Assembly (NCBI RefSeq): GCF_025371035.1
Contig: NZ_JANZXB010000007.1
Coordinates: forward strand, 1-64,000
Source: Sphingomonas sp. LC-1
GTDB lineage: Bacteria; Pseudomonadota; Alphaproteobacteria; Sphingomonadales; Sphingomonadaceae
DNA: 64,000 nucleotides
Direction of reading: 5' to 3'
This document shows positions 8,272-17,497 of this stretch, in pieces (position 1 is the stretch's first letter; every line of letters starts with the position of its first letter). Under the pieces are notes generated by a model. The model had not been told where the DNA came from. It was given only the letters and a program-made list of their open reading frames with translations, and ran no database searches. Position numbers and translations under genes: made by a program.

Positions 8272-8325
8272 GTGCTGAAGTTCATCATCGCACTGATCTA
8301 CGGCGAGACCATGCGCCCTTGGTAA
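8272..8325 (+). CDS. Putative 17-residue small protein
   Basis: A GTG-initiated ORF of 17 codons encoding VLKFIIALIYGETMRPW, with GGAG at 8261-8264 at proper spacing. The first ten residues are hydrophobic, then a Glu, Arg and Trp end the peptide. It sits between a CtrA box (8209-8227) and a 13-bp-stem terminator (8336-8375), so a discrete transcript of roughly 120-170 nt is predicted. It might be a membrane-associated micropeptide, or the transcript might be a small RNA in which the ORF is incidental. No homologue is known to me. Translation is unproven. Confidence 0.42.
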   Translation: MLKFIIALIYGETMRPW

Positions 8326-8335
8326 TCAGATATGC

Positions 8336-8380
8336 CATGGGGCGATCCCTGGCGACGAAGCCGGATCGCCCCATGACTTT
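8336..8380 (+). terminator. Intrinsic terminator of the small transcription unit
   Basis: A perfect 13-bp stem (CATGGGGCGATCC at 8336-8348 with its complement at 8363-8375), a 14-nt loop and the tail ACTTTTGG. It stands 10 bp after the stop of the 17-codon ORF. On the opposite strand it would lie upstream of the EAL gene and far downstream of nothing, so plus-strand termination is the sensible reading. The argE stop at 8407 approaches from the other side, so it could also serve argE. Confidence 0.75.
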
Positions 8381-8406
8381 TGGTTGAAATGCCGACTTCC
8401 TGACGG

Positions 8407-9576
8407 TTAGATTTTTAGGTCATCCGCCAGCCGCAGCATGAAGGCAGCGCCGCGCTCCATCTGAGCCACCTCGATATATTCGTCCGGTTGATGCGCCTGA
8501 GCGATCGAACCTGGCCCGCAGATGACCGTCGAGAAACCCGCCCCCTGAAATTGCCCGGCCTCCGCCGCATAGGGCACCGCGCGCGCCGGACCATTGTCCC
8601 CCGCCCAGCCCCGCGCCAGCCGTTCCGCCACTCCGTCCCTTTCCGGCGCGAAAGCGGGCGTACGCGACCGTCGCTCCACCGACACGCCAGCCCCGGGAAA
8701 GCGTAGGCGAAGCGCCGCATCGGCCTCCGTGCAGGCGGCGAAGAAGGGTGCCAGCACCGCCTCCGGCTCCTGCCCCGGCAACGTCCGCAGATCGAAGACG
8801 AACCGACATTCGCGCGCCAGGATGTTGACGGCGGTGCCGCCCGCCATCTGCCCGATGGTCAGCGTGGCGTGATGGGGGCAGAAGGGGCTGTGCGGGTCCC
8901 CTTCCCCCGTCAGCCGGTCGGCCAGATCGGCAAGCTGCTGCATCAGCCGGATGGCGACCATATTGGCCGACGCGCCCAAATGGGTCAGGCTGGAATGTGC
9001 CTCATGCCCCGTCACCGTGACGTTCCAGGTCGCGATCCCCTTATGACCACTTACCACGACCATCTCGGTCGGCTCGCCCACAACCACGGCAGCGGGCGAG
9101 GGAAGCTCGCGAGCGATCTCGGCGATCATCGACGGTGCGCCCAGACAGCCGACCTCTTCATCATAGGAGATCGCCAGATGCAGTGGACGCCGCGCGCCCG
9201 CACGCGCGACATGTGGTGCCAGTGCGAGCGACAAGGCGAGAAAACCTTTCATGTCGCAGGTGCCCCGCCCGAACAGCCGGTCGCCGCGCCGGGTCAATCG
9301 CCAGGGGTCGCTGGTCCAGGGCTGACCATCGACGGGCACCACATCGCTATGGCCCGACAGGACCACACCACCCGGCTCCATCGGCCCGACGGTGGCATAG
9401 AGATTGGCCTTGCTGGCGTCCGCGTTGAAGACCCTCCGCCCGGTAACACCGAACCCCGCCAGATGCCGCTCGACATAGGCGATCAGGTCGAGGTTGGATT
9501 CGCGCGACGTGGTGTCGATGGCGATCAGGTCGGCCAATATGGCGGTGGCCTGGGCGGAGAGCTGGTCCGGGGTCAT
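8407..9576 (-). CDS. argE: Acetylornithine deacetylase
   Basis: A 389-residue M20-family metallohydrolase. Metal ligands are visible in order: GHSDVVPVDG (His, Asp), GRGTCDMKG (bridging Asp), YDEEVGCLG (catalytic Glu and ligand Glu), GEPTEM, and the late AQAHQPDEY His. It removes the acetyl group from N-acetylornithine in arginine biosynthesis; close homologues also act on other N-acyl amino acids. No other arginine genes lie nearby. It is separated from tamB by a strong terminator hairpin and is probably a single-gene unit. Confidence 0.9.
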   Translation of the reverse strand: MTPDQLSAQATAILADLIAIDTTSRESNLDLIAYVERHLAGFGVTGRRVFNADASKANLYATVGPMEPGGVVLSGHSDVVPVDGQPWTSDPWRLTRRGDRLFGRGTCDMKGFLALSLALAPHVARAGARRPLHLAISYDEEVGCLGAPSMIAEIARELPSPAAVVVGEPTEMVVVSGHKGIATWNVTVTGHEAHSSLTHLGASANMVAIRLMQQLADLADRLTGEGDPHSPFCPHHATLTIGQMAGGTAVNILARECRFVFDLRTLPGQEPEAVLAPFFAACTEADAALRLRFPGAGVSVERRSRTPAFAPERDGVAERLARGWAGDNGPARAVPYAAEAGQFQGAGFSTVICGPGSIAQAHQPDEYIEVAQMERGAAFMLRLADDLKI

Positions 9577-9606
9577 GCCGGCATCCTGCCCGATGTGACA
9601 ATCCGG

Positions 9607-9640
9607 TGAAACCCCGCCGAATCATTCCGGCGGGGTTTCA
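9607..9640 (-). terminator. Intrinsic terminator after tamB
   Basis: A perfect 13-bp stem (TGAAACCCCGCCG at 9607-9619, complement at 9628-9640) with an 8-nt loop. It starts 10 bp beyond the tamB stop on the minus strand. The A/T-rich base of the stem supplies TTTCA-type tails in both directions. Confidence 0.8.
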
Positions 9641-9649
9641 TCATGGAAG

Positions 9650-12600
9650 TCAGAAGTCGCGCGAGTAGCGCAACGATGCCGCGGACCCACCGAACGATCC
9701 GGTCTGGGTCAACAGGCTGAGCGTGCGGGTCAGTGCGATCTGCAACTGGGTGGCGGTGAAGCCGCGCGCATCGGTCACGATCTCGACATAGATATTGTCG
9801 GTCAGATACTTGCCCGCCGCCAGGCTGGTGCCCCGCCCGGTCGCCTCGTCCGCGCCCAGCACGCGCAACCGGTCGAACCCAGTGGCCGAGCGCAGCTTAC
9901 CCAGCGGGTTCAGCCCGCCGCCGCCAGACCCGCGCAGCGAGTTGAGCGCGGCGGCCAGTTGGATCGCCTCGGTCGCCGACAGATTCTCCGGATTGGTCCC
10001 GAACAGCAACCGGCTGAGCACCTCGTCCTGCGGCAGGGTCGGCGTTGAGGTGAAGCTGATCTGCGGACGCTGGCCGGTGCCGGTCACGTTGATGACCGCG
10101 GTGATCCCGTCGGTGGTCGTGGTGGCCTGGATATTGATGTCAGGATCGGTCAGCGCGCCGCCCCGGAAGCGGATCGTGCCACGATTCACCTCGAACCGCT
10201 TGCCCGCGAAGCTGTAGGTGCCGCGTACCAGATCAAGCCCACCATTGATCGTTGGCGCCGCGCTGGTGCCGCCGATACGCAGGTCCATCTCCCATTCGGA
10301 CTCCAGCCCCATGCCGGAGACGAACAGCTGGTTGTCCGCGCGCACCCGCAGGTCGAGGCGGAACAGCCCCGGCGGCGGCGTGGGTGCCGGACGATCGGTC
10401 GGACGCGGGGTACGAATCTCGCTGCGACGGCGTACGCCGGTCAACTCGGGTACCTCGGCCTGGCCCTGGCGGATGATCTGATAGCGGGCATTGGGCACGG
10501 TCAAATCGCCCTGGATCAGGCCGCCGTCACGATTATGGGTCAGGCGGATCGTGCCGCTGGTCGTGGCGGCCAGCGCATCGCTGTCGGCCAGACGGGCATT
10601 GTTGAGCTGCGCTCGGATGTCGATCGGATAACCGCTATCCGCCGCCAGACCGATCGTGCCCTGCGCCTGGATGCTGCCCTCTCCCGCCTTGGCCTGGAGC
10701 CGGGTGATTTCCAACCGGTCATTGGAGAAGCGGCCCGCAAGCTGCATGTTGCTCAGCCGAGTACCATAGGCCTCATTGTCATAGGTCAGATTGTCGGCGC
10801 GGATCAGGCCGTTCAACTGCGGCGCGGAAACCCGGCCGGAGAAGTCGGCGGCCACCGCGATCGGTCCGCTCAACTGCTGGTTGGGCAGCGCCGCGAAGGA
10901 GAAGAGCACCGCGGACGGGCCGTTATAGCGGATACCGCCCGACAGCGGAGCCTGCATCAGCCGGTTGACCCAGCCGCCATTGCCCGGCGGCAGCGGACGC
11001 AAGGTGGCGACCATGCGGCCGACCACTGTCTGCCCACGCCGGATCAGCGCACGCGCTTCGCCACCGTCGGGCACGAGGCGTCCGGCAAAGACGATGTCCA
11101 CCGCCTCCGATACTGCCGCCAGACCGGTGCGCCGGAAATTGGCGATGGTCAGCCGGGCCTCGGCCGCCGGGAAGCTGGCGCCCTGCGCCTGGGTGAAGTC
11201 CAGCGCGCCGCTGGCCTGCCCCGAAATGCCCAGATTGGGGACGAAGGCGTCGAGGATCGACATGTCCAGACGGTCGAGGCGGGTCTGTACCTTCATGCCG
11301 TTGCCATAGGATCCGGCGACGCGCACCGATCCCTGTCCCAGATCGATGCGGGTCGGCATCAGCCGCCACTCGCCGGCGACATTCTGCACCCGCGCCGGGT
11401 TGGTCGTGCGGAAGGCGATGCCGTTGGCCTGCCCCTTCGCCGCGATCAGATAATCATTGGGGGACAGGCGCGCATTGAGCGCGACGTTGAACGGGATGCT
11501 CGACGATCCGGTCAGCACCGCCTGCGCCGTGCCGCGCCCGCCGGTATAGTTCACCTTGGCGCGGGCCGACTGAATGACGACCTCGCCATAGCGGGTGTCG
11601 GCCAGTTGCGCGTCGGCGACGATCTGCGGCGCGTTCGGCAGCATGACGATGCTGGCGTTGACGATGGCGCGGCCGATGGTGAAGTCGACCATGCCGGGCA
11701 CGCGCGCATTATAGGCCCGAGCTGCCACATCGGCGCGCTGGTTGCCGCCTTGATCGGCCAGTTGGACCCGCCCGGTGATCCCCTGCCCGGCGAATTGCAG
11801 TGCACCCGCGAAGGGCCCGGCGGCGGTCTGCACGACTCGCCCAGTGGTGTTGATCCCGGCAAAGACCAGGCTGCGTATGTCGATCGCCAGCTGCCGCCCC
11901 GTGCTGACCAGCACATTGGCGGTGAACGGCCCGTAATTGGTGTCGCCGCTGGCGTTCACCGCATAGGCGCCGTTCCGTCCGACGACCCGTGCCTGAAGGT
12001 TGGCCAGCCCGACGCCGACGCCGGGCTTGGCCGCGCGCAGCACGATGACCGGGTTGGTCTGCGATCCCGTCACCCTTGCGGTGATCGGGCCATATTGGTT
12101 GGAATAGGCATCCGCCTCCACCGCCAGCGCGCCATTGGCCGGGTTGTAGCGTCCGCTACCGCGCGTCACGCGGAATTGTGGCGCGGCCAGCCGCAGGCCG
12201 CTGAACGTCACGATGCCTTCGGGGCTATATTCGACATCGGCGCGAATGATCGCATTCCCGCCCAGGAAATTGCGCGCACCCTCGTTGAAGATCTGTTGCG
12301 TCCGCGCGACCACCCGGCCCTTTATCCCGAAGCCGGTCGGTGTCGCGACCAGATTGGCATCCGTGGTCAGGTTGATGATGCCGATACTCTCGACCCGATA
12401 ATTGTTCACCCGGCCCTTGAGGGCACCGGTGTAGCGCCCGGTCGACAGGTTCGCGACGACGACCGCCGTGGCATCGATATTGTCCGACCGGATACGCAGG
12501 TTATCCGACAGGATATTGGGCATGGCGATCGCGAAATCGCCCTGGATCGCGACATTGTTGGTGAGCCCGCCCACCGCCGCGTTCAGCCCCGCGATCCGCT

Positions 12601-13882
12601 TCGCCCGCGCCTTGACGGGCACCAGGATTCGGTCGGCATTCACCTTGGCCAGACCCTCGGCATAGAGATTCTGGACCGAGGTTTCGCCAAATCCCAGCGC
12701 CGCCGCGCGGATCTTGTAGTCCACCGTCGGAGTCGCGAACGCGCCGTTCAGCACCACGCGCGCCAGCACGTCGCGGCCCGTCAGATTGGGCGCGATCGCC
12801 CCTGGCGTCAGCAGCTTGGCATCGACCGCGAAATTGCCGAACTGGCTGTTCGCCAGATCGAGGATACCGCCCGCATCGACCATCAAGGCCGAGGAACGCA
12901 GCTTCATCCGCGTATCCGCGCGCCGCTCGTTCAGCGTAGTGTCGATCGCGACCTGCAGTGCGGGGGCGGTCAGTCGTTCGACCGGACCTTCCAGATACAG
13001 GCCGGGGCGGGTCAGTCCGCGCACCTCGATATGGCCGTTGCGCGCGGTAGCGTTCAGATTGGCGAGTTCGCCGCCGCCCAAAGTCGCGATGGCGCGCCCC
13101 TGCCAAGCCTTCCAACCGCCACGCCCATCGACCGACAGGGTCAGCGGAGCCTTCAACCCGGCCATGGACGCGACGACACCGCCGGTCGGCGCGGTCAGCT
13201 TCACATCCACCGCCAGCCGGTCGGCATCGGGCACCGCGTCGAGTACCAGGCGCAGCCGGTCGCCGCCCGCGATACCGGGCCCGCGCAGCGCGTCGGCGCT
13301 GGCGGTCACCTGCGCTCGCCGGTCCGCGATATGCACCTTGCCGTCGATCGCCAGCACATGGCGCTGCCCCGTCACCGGCGCGCCGATCACGAAGCGCTGC
13401 ACGGCCAGCCGGTTCACGTCGATGTCGAGATCGGGGAGCAGCGGCGCGTTCGGATCGCTCGGCGTCTGCTTCAACTCGGGCTTGCGCGCCAGCGTGACGA
13501 GGTTAGCGGTCAGCGAGCGGACATCGATATGATTGTTGGTATAGGCGAACGGCCGCCAGTCCACGTCCAGCCGCGGGCTCGACAGGAACACGCCCTTGGG
13601 ATCGCTGACCCGCAGGTTGACGAGGCTCATCCGGCCATAGAGCGAACCCTCGATCCGCCCGACCTTGATGTTCAGCCCCGACGCCGTGGTGTAACCGCCC
13701 AGCTGGTCCGCGACGAAGCGGCGACCCGGATCGGTGTTGATGCCCAGCAGGATCGCCCCGACCAGCAGGATCAGCCCCAGGATCGTGAAGCCGATCCATT
13801 TGAGCACCCGCTGCCACAAGGGGCGACGCACGACGACGGTCTCGGTGGCGGGCTCGGACGACATGATCTGTTCGTCCGCCAT
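9650..13882 (-). CDS. tamB: Translocation and assembly module subunit TamB
   Basis: A 1410-residue protein with one N-terminal membrane anchor (about residues 28-52, FTILGLILLVGAILLG) and a very long periplasmic part made of short beta repeats. This is the bridge-like AsmA/TamB architecture that spans from inner to outer membrane. The last 350 residues form the TamB (DUF490) domain and end in the aromatic RYSRDF. With TamA it helps insert outer-membrane proteins and is implicated in phospholipid transport. Its start overlaps the tamA stop by one base, so the two are co-translated. Length is typical for alphaproteobacterial TamB. Confidence 0.95.
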   Translation of the reverse strand: MADEQIMSSEPATETVVVRRPLWQRVLKWIGFTILGLILLVGAILLGINTDPGRRFVADQLGGYTTASGLNIKVGRIEGSLYGRMSLVNLRVSDPKGVFLSSPRLDVDWRPFAYTNNHIDVRSLTANLVTLARKPELKQTPSDPNAPLLPDLDIDVNRLAVQRFVIGAPVTGQRHVLAIDGKVHIADRRAQVTASADALRGPGIAGGDRLRLVLDAVPDADRLAVDVKLTAPTGGVVASMAGLKAPLTLSVDGRGGWKAWQGRAIATLGGGELANLNATARNGHIEVRGLTRPGLYLEGPVERLTAPALQVAIDTTLNERRADTRMKLRSSALMVDAGGILDLANSQFGNFAVDAKLLTPGAIAPNLTGRDVLARVVLNGAFATPTVDYKIRAAALGFGETSVQNLYAEGLAKVNADRILVPVKARAKRIAGLNAAVGGLTNNVAIQGDFAIAMPNILSDNLRIRSDNIDATAVVVANLSTGRYTGALKGRVNNYRVESIGIINLTTDANLVATPTGFGIKGRVVARTQQIFNEGARNFLGGNAIIRADVEYSPEGIVTFSGLRLAAPQFRVTRGSGRYNPANGALAVEADAYSNQYGPITARVTGSQTNPVIVLRAAKPGVGVGLANLQARVVGRNGAYAVNASGDTNYGPFTANVLVSTGRQLAIDIRSLVFAGINTTGRVVQTAAGPFAGALQFAGQGITGRVQLADQGGNQRADVAARAYNARVPGMVDFTIGRAIVNASIVMLPNAPQIVADAQLADTRYGEVVIQSARAKVNYTGGRGTAQAVLTGSSSIPFNVALNARLSPNDYLIAAKGQANGIAFRTTNPARVQNVAGEWRLMPTRIDLGQGSVRVAGSYGNGMKVQTRLDRLDMSILDAFVPNLGISGQASGALDFTQAQGASFPAAEARLTIANFRRTGLAAVSEAVDIVFAGRLVPDGGEARALIRRGQTVVGRMVATLRPLPPGNGGWVNRLMQAPLSGGIRYNGPSAVLFSFAALPNQQLSGPIAVAADFSGRVSAPQLNGLIRADNLTYDNEAYGTRLSNMQLAGRFSNDRLEITRLQAKAGEGSIQAQGTIGLAADSGYPIDIRAQLNNARLADSDALAATTSGTIRLTHNRDGGLIQGDLTVPNARYQIIRQGQAEVPELTGVRRRSEIRTPRPTDRPAPTPPPGLFRLDLRVRADNQLFVSGMGLESEWEMDLRIGGTSAAPTINGGLDLVRGTYSFAGKRFEVNRGTIRFRGGALTDPDINIQATTTTDGITAVINVTGTGQRPQISFTSTPTLPQDEVLSRLLFGTNPENLSATEAIQLAAALNSLRGSGGGGLNPLGKLRSATGFDRLRVLGADEATGRGTSLAAGKYLTDNIYVEIVTDARGFTATQLQIALTRTLSLLTQTGSFGGSAASLRYSRDF

Positions 13883-16125
13883 CAGAAAGCCTGCCCGATC
13901 GAGATATACAGGGCCACCTTGCCGTCACCCGGACGCGGGTTCAGCGGGGTCGCGACATCGACGCGCAACGGCCCGAAATTGGTGTAGAAGCGCCCGCCGA
14001 CACCGGCGCCGAAGCGTAGATCCTTGCCCGTCGGAAGCGTGCTTTCATAGCTGTTGCCCGCATCGACGAACGGCACGATGCCGAAATTGCCGAAGCGATA
14101 GCGCGCCTCCAGCGCAAACTCGTTCAGGCTGCGCCCGCCGACCGGATTGCCCTGCGGATCGAACGGGCCCAGCCGCTGGAAGCCATAGCCGCGTACCGAA
14201 CCGCCGCCGCCGCCATAATAGCGCCGCGACGGAGCCAGATCGTTGCGGTCGATCCCGAAGATCGCCCCCGCCCGCGCCCGACCCGCAATGACGAGGCTGT
14301 CGTTGAAGGGATAATAGAAGGTCCCCTCCACCATCGTCCGCGCATAGGGGCGCACCGCACCGCGCACCGAGGTTTCGGGGCTGAGATTCAGTTTCAGGCG
14401 ATAGCCGCGTGTCGGGTTGAGCAGGTCATTGGACTGGTCGAACACCACCTGCCCCGGAATGGCGGCGATGCCATAGGTGCCGCGCACCCGTTCGCCACGC
14501 GTGAAATCATAGACGCTTTCGTTCGTGCCGGTCAGCTCGCCGCCAAAGGCATAGGTGAACTTCTTCTGCCAGATCGGCGTCGAGTCATAGCTCCAGCGGA
14601 AGGCGACCGTGCCGATGAACGCATCGAACGCGTCGTAATTCTGGTGGCTGGCCGAAGCGATGACCTGAAACGTCCGGTCGCGCCGCCCGGCATTGGAGCG
14701 ACGGAAGGTGCCGCTGAGCCCCTGTTCCTGGGTACCCGCGATGATCGACGCGATCAGCGCGCCTTCGGGTTTGAAGGCGTTGCGGTTGGTGAAGCTGCCC
14801 TGCAAGCGCACGCCTTGCCCGGTCGAATAGCCGCCTTCACCCGACAGGGTCCGTGCGGGGCCCTTGGTCTGGGTGACCTGAAGGTCGATCGCCTCGGTGC
14901 CGTCGGGGTTGATCCGCCCGGTCCGCTTGGGCTCGACCGCGACGCCGTTGAACAGGCCGGTCGCGACCAGCGCATTGCGCAGATCGTCGGTCAGTCGCGA
15001 GTCGTACAGCTCTCCCTCATCGAAGCGCGGGAAGACATTCAAATGGTTCAGGTCGAACACCTGATCGCCGGTCGTGGTCAGCTTGCCAAAGGCCGAGCGT
15101 GGCCCCGTATCGACGGGCAGGGTATAGGCCCCGACCGGTTCCGGCCCCTGATCCTCGAGCAATATGTCGCGGTCGCCGACCTTGACGAAGGGATAGCCGC
15201 GCTGCGGCAGGACGAGGCTGACATTGGCCTCCGCCCCCTGGATGCGGGCGGCCTCGATGGGGTCACCTACCTTGAGCGGCAGGTTGGAGCGCACCAGATC
15301 GGGTGGCGTCGTCGCCTGCGCATTCACCGTGATCGACGACAGGCGATAGAGCCGCCCCGGCGTCGCGGTCAGCACGACCTTCAACCGGCCCGCCTCGCCC
15401 TCGCCCTGCTGTTCGCGCTGCAGGGTGGAGACGGCGGTCGCATCATAATAGCCGAGCGACTTCATCAGTCGGATCGCCAACTGCTCGTCCTCGCGCGCAC
15501 GGGCGGACACCTGGGTCGCATTGGCCGCCTTGCCCTTGCCCTCGCGCAGCGATGACAAGCCCTTGAACTCGTCGTCCAAGTTCAGATCGGCCAGCCCGCG
15601 GACTTCCATATCATAGCGTATGTCCGGTGCCCGCTCGCCCTTGGGGTCGGCGGCGGTCTGGAGCGGCGTGGAGTCGAAGTTGCTGAGCGGGGTGAGGGGT
15701 TGGGCCAGTTGCGGGTCTTCGGGGTCGACCGGGCCGATCGCTTCGCCGGTGGCCAAAGGCTGGGCGGTCTGTGCGCTTGGCAGCGGGGTCGTGGGCAGCG
15801 GCGTCGTGGGCAGCGGGGTCGCAGTCTGGGGCGCGGGGATGGTCTGCGTCTGCGGCTGGGTCGTCGCCATGGTCGACATGGGCTCCAGCGGCGCGTTGAT
15901 GTCGCCGCTCAACGGGGGCAGCGCGGCGTTGAATTGGGCATCGGGAACGATCGGGGCATTGGCCTGCGGATCGGCCATTCCCTCGCGCTGATCCTTCGGC
16001 ACGCTGGGCCCCTGGGCCGGCGCGGTACCGGGCTTCGACAATTGCCCGAGAGCCGGGGAAGTAAGCGATGAGGGAGCAATCAGCGCGACCGCGAGCCAGT
16101 AATGTCTGCCAATCCGTCCCGCCAC
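13882..16125 (-). CDS. tamA: Outer-membrane BamA/TamA-family protein
   Basis: A 747-residue Omp85-family protein starting with GTG. After a signal peptide (about residues 1-27) there is an unusual 150-residue Pro/Thr/Gln-rich region including three 15-bp tandem repeats (15780-15824, encoding PLPTT). Then come POTRA domains (about 180-400) and a C-terminal 16-strand barrel with the RGYGFQRLGP motif, the conserved VRGYG/F signature of the L6 loop. It acts in the outer membrane with TamB, encoded directly downstream. TamA proteins are usually 570-600 residues, so the Pro-rich insertion explains most of the extra length. Confidence 0.93.
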   Translation of the reverse strand: MAGRIGRHYWLAVALIAPSSLTSPALGQLSKPGTAPAQGPSVPKDQREGMADPQANAPIVPDAQFNAALPPLSGDINAPLEPMSTMATTQPQTQTIPAPQTATPLPTTPLPTTPLPSAQTAQPLATGEAIGPVDPEDPQLAQPLTPLSNFDSTPLQTAADPKGERAPDIRYDMEVRGLADLNLDDEFKGLSSLREGKGKAANATQVSARAREDEQLAIRLMKSLGYYDATAVSTLQREQQGEGEAGRLKVVLTATPGRLYRLSSITVNAQATTPPDLVRSNLPLKVGDPIEAARIQGAEANVSLVLPQRGYPFVKVGDRDILLEDQGPEPVGAYTLPVDTGPRSAFGKLTTTGDQVFDLNHLNVFPRFDEGELYDSRLTDDLRNALVATGLFNGVAVEPKRTGRINPDGTEAIDLQVTQTKGPARTLSGEGGYSTGQGVRLQGSFTNRNAFKPEGALIASIIAGTQEQGLSGTFRRSNAGRRDRTFQVIASASHQNYDAFDAFIGTVAFRWSYDSTPIWQKKFTYAFGGELTGTNESVYDFTRGERVRGTYGIAAIPGQVVFDQSNDLLNPTRGYRLKLNLSPETSVRGAVRPYARTMVEGTFYYPFNDSLVIAGRARAGAIFGIDRNDLAPSRRYYGGGGGSVRGYGFQRLGPFDPQGNPVGGRSLNEFALEARYRFGNFGIVPFVDAGNSYESTLPTGKDLRFGAGVGGRFYTNFGPLRVDVATPLNPRPGDGKVALYISIGQAF
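15780..15824. repeat. Three 15-bp tandem repeats inside tamA
   Basis: Units of the form GCAGCGGGGTCGTGG occur at 15780-15794, 15795-15809 and 15810-15824, with one or two differences. They encode repeated Pro-Leu-Pro-Thr-Thr in the linker region of TamA. Slippage could change linker length in steps of five residues without breaking the frame. Confidence 0.75.
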
Positions 16126-16227
16126 GCCGTTAGAAACCCCTTTCCGCTCAAAGGTCTTCCGTCGTTCGGATCGATCCCCCAGCCTCTCCCAAACGCCACA
16201 AGGTCAGCCAGGGTTCCCTTAATATCG

Positions 16228-16650
16228 TCATCTTGGCGTCGGGGCGCAGCCGACCAGCCCGCCAACGGGTACGATGATCTCGTCCTGCCCCGTGCGGGCG
16301 ATGCTCAGGCTGGCGTCGGAGACGATGGCGCCGTCCTGCAATGTTTCGCGTTGCGCGATCGTCATGGTCACGGTCGCGCTGACGCCGTTACCGGCATAGC
16401 GCGTGCTGCTCGCCAGCCCGAGCGCGCCGCCCCCCGCCGCCTCGGTCGCCGCCAGATCGATCACCTTGCCGTCCAGCGACAGCCGCAGCCGCGTCGGCTC
16501 GACCATCGCGACGAAGCGCTGATCCTGCACCGTCCACAGATAGGCGGCGCATCCCCGTTCCGGCAATTGCTGGCGCGGCAGGGTTCCGGGCGTCGGAACG
16601 GCGACCTGCGCTTGCATCAGCGCCAGGGCGAGGAGAGGCGAAACCATCAT
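16228..16650 (-). CDS. Hypothetical secreted protein
   Basis: A 140-residue protein with a short signal-like N-terminus (MMVSPLLALALMQAQVAV). Two cysteines (in RGCAAYLW and LVGCAPTPR) could form a disulfide. The rest is predicted beta-rich with no recognised domain. The start overlaps the prepilin peptidase stop by four bases (ATGA), so it is probably co-translated with that gene. I do not recognise the family. Confidence 0.7.
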   Translation of the reverse strand: MMVSPLLALALMQAQVAVPTPGTLPRQQLPERGCAAYLWTVQDQRFVAMVEPTRLRLSLDGKVIDLAATEAAGGGALGLASSTRYAGNGVSATVTMTIAQRETLQDGAIVSDASLSIARTGQDEIIVPVGGLVGCAPTPR

Positions 16651-17408
16651 GGCGCCGATGCTATCATCAACAGCCAGCACGGGTAAGCCGCCACCGCCAG
16701 CAACAGCCCCAGCGGCACCATGTCGTCCCCCGCGATCCGCGCGCCCAGCATCCGGCGGACCAGCACATGGCCCAGCCCGATCAGGCATGCCGCCAACAGC
16801 ACGGCCGGCAGCATCCGCCAGCCCAGCCACAGCCCGATCGCCCCCAGCAGCTTGGGATCGCCGCCGCCCATCCCCTCTCGCCCGCGCCATCGGCGATAGC
16901 CAGCGGCAACGGCCCAGAGCGCGCCGAAACCGGCCAGCCCCCCGACGATCCGGTCCCCCAGCAGCGGCGCGAAGCCGAGCGCTCCGGTCACCAGGCCCGT
17001 CCCCGCCAGCCATGCGGTCAAGCGATCGGGCAACCACAAGGCCAGCGCGTCGAGCGAGGCCAGGGCCAGCAACGACCAGCCGAACATCGCGCCCGTCCAG
17101 CCGTCCGGCCCCGCCAGCCAACCTGCCACCGCGCCGACCAGGACGGCCAGAAGCTCGACGCGGATATGCACCGGATCGATACGCTGTCCGCAGCGCGCGC
17201 AGCGCCCGCGCAGGATGACGGCGCTGACGATCGGTATCAGTTCCCAGGCGCGCAACGTCTTGCCGCATCCGTCGCAGGCGGAACGCCCCGACAGCACCGA
17301 TCGATCGTCCAGCCAGCGCAGCACCAGGGCCGCGATGAACGACCCGATGATCGCCCCCGCCACTCCATAGATACAGGCCCAAAGTCCCGATGCCGCCCCG
17401 AACGTCAT
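16647..17408 (-). CDS. Prepilin peptidase (A24 aspartic peptidase)
   Basis: A 253-residue polytopic membrane protein of the PilD/GspO family. It cleaves type IV prepilin-like leader peptides, and in the bifunctional class also N-methylates the new N-terminus. The zinc-type motif C-x2-C-x21-C-x2-C is intact near the N-terminus, as in the bifunctional enzymes. The two catalytic aspartates are in SLDALALWLPD and GGGDPKL. ATG17408 is preferred over an upstream start because it gives a normal first membrane helix. No pilin or type II secretion genes lie nearby, so this is an orphan copy. Confidence 0.9.
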   Translation of the reverse strand: MTFGAASGLWACIYGVAGAIIGSFIAALVLRWLDDRSVLSGRSACDGCGKTLRAWELIPIVSAVILRGRCARCGQRIDPVHIRVELLAVLVGAVAGWLAGPDGWTGAMFGWSLLALASLDALALWLPDRLTAWLAGTGLVTGALGFAPLLGDRIVGGLAGFGALWAVAAGYRRWRGREGMGGGDPKLLGAIGLWLGWRMLPAVLLAACLIGLGHVLVRRMLGARIAGDDMVPLGLLLAVAAYPCWLLMIASAP

Positions 17409-17497
17409 GGCGTCGCCCCTACTCCGCCGCCCCTTTGCGCGCCACGGGCAAAAGGCGTAAGGCCGCGGCAAAACATATCGATCGGAGAGTATGCGCC

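Noticed and set aside
10535-13987. A very long open frame (1150 codons) on the plus strand opposite tamB
   Set aside because: It is the antisense shadow of tamB in a GC-rich sequence. Its translation is rich in Arg, Gly, Gln and His with no domain, and tamB itself is clearly real.
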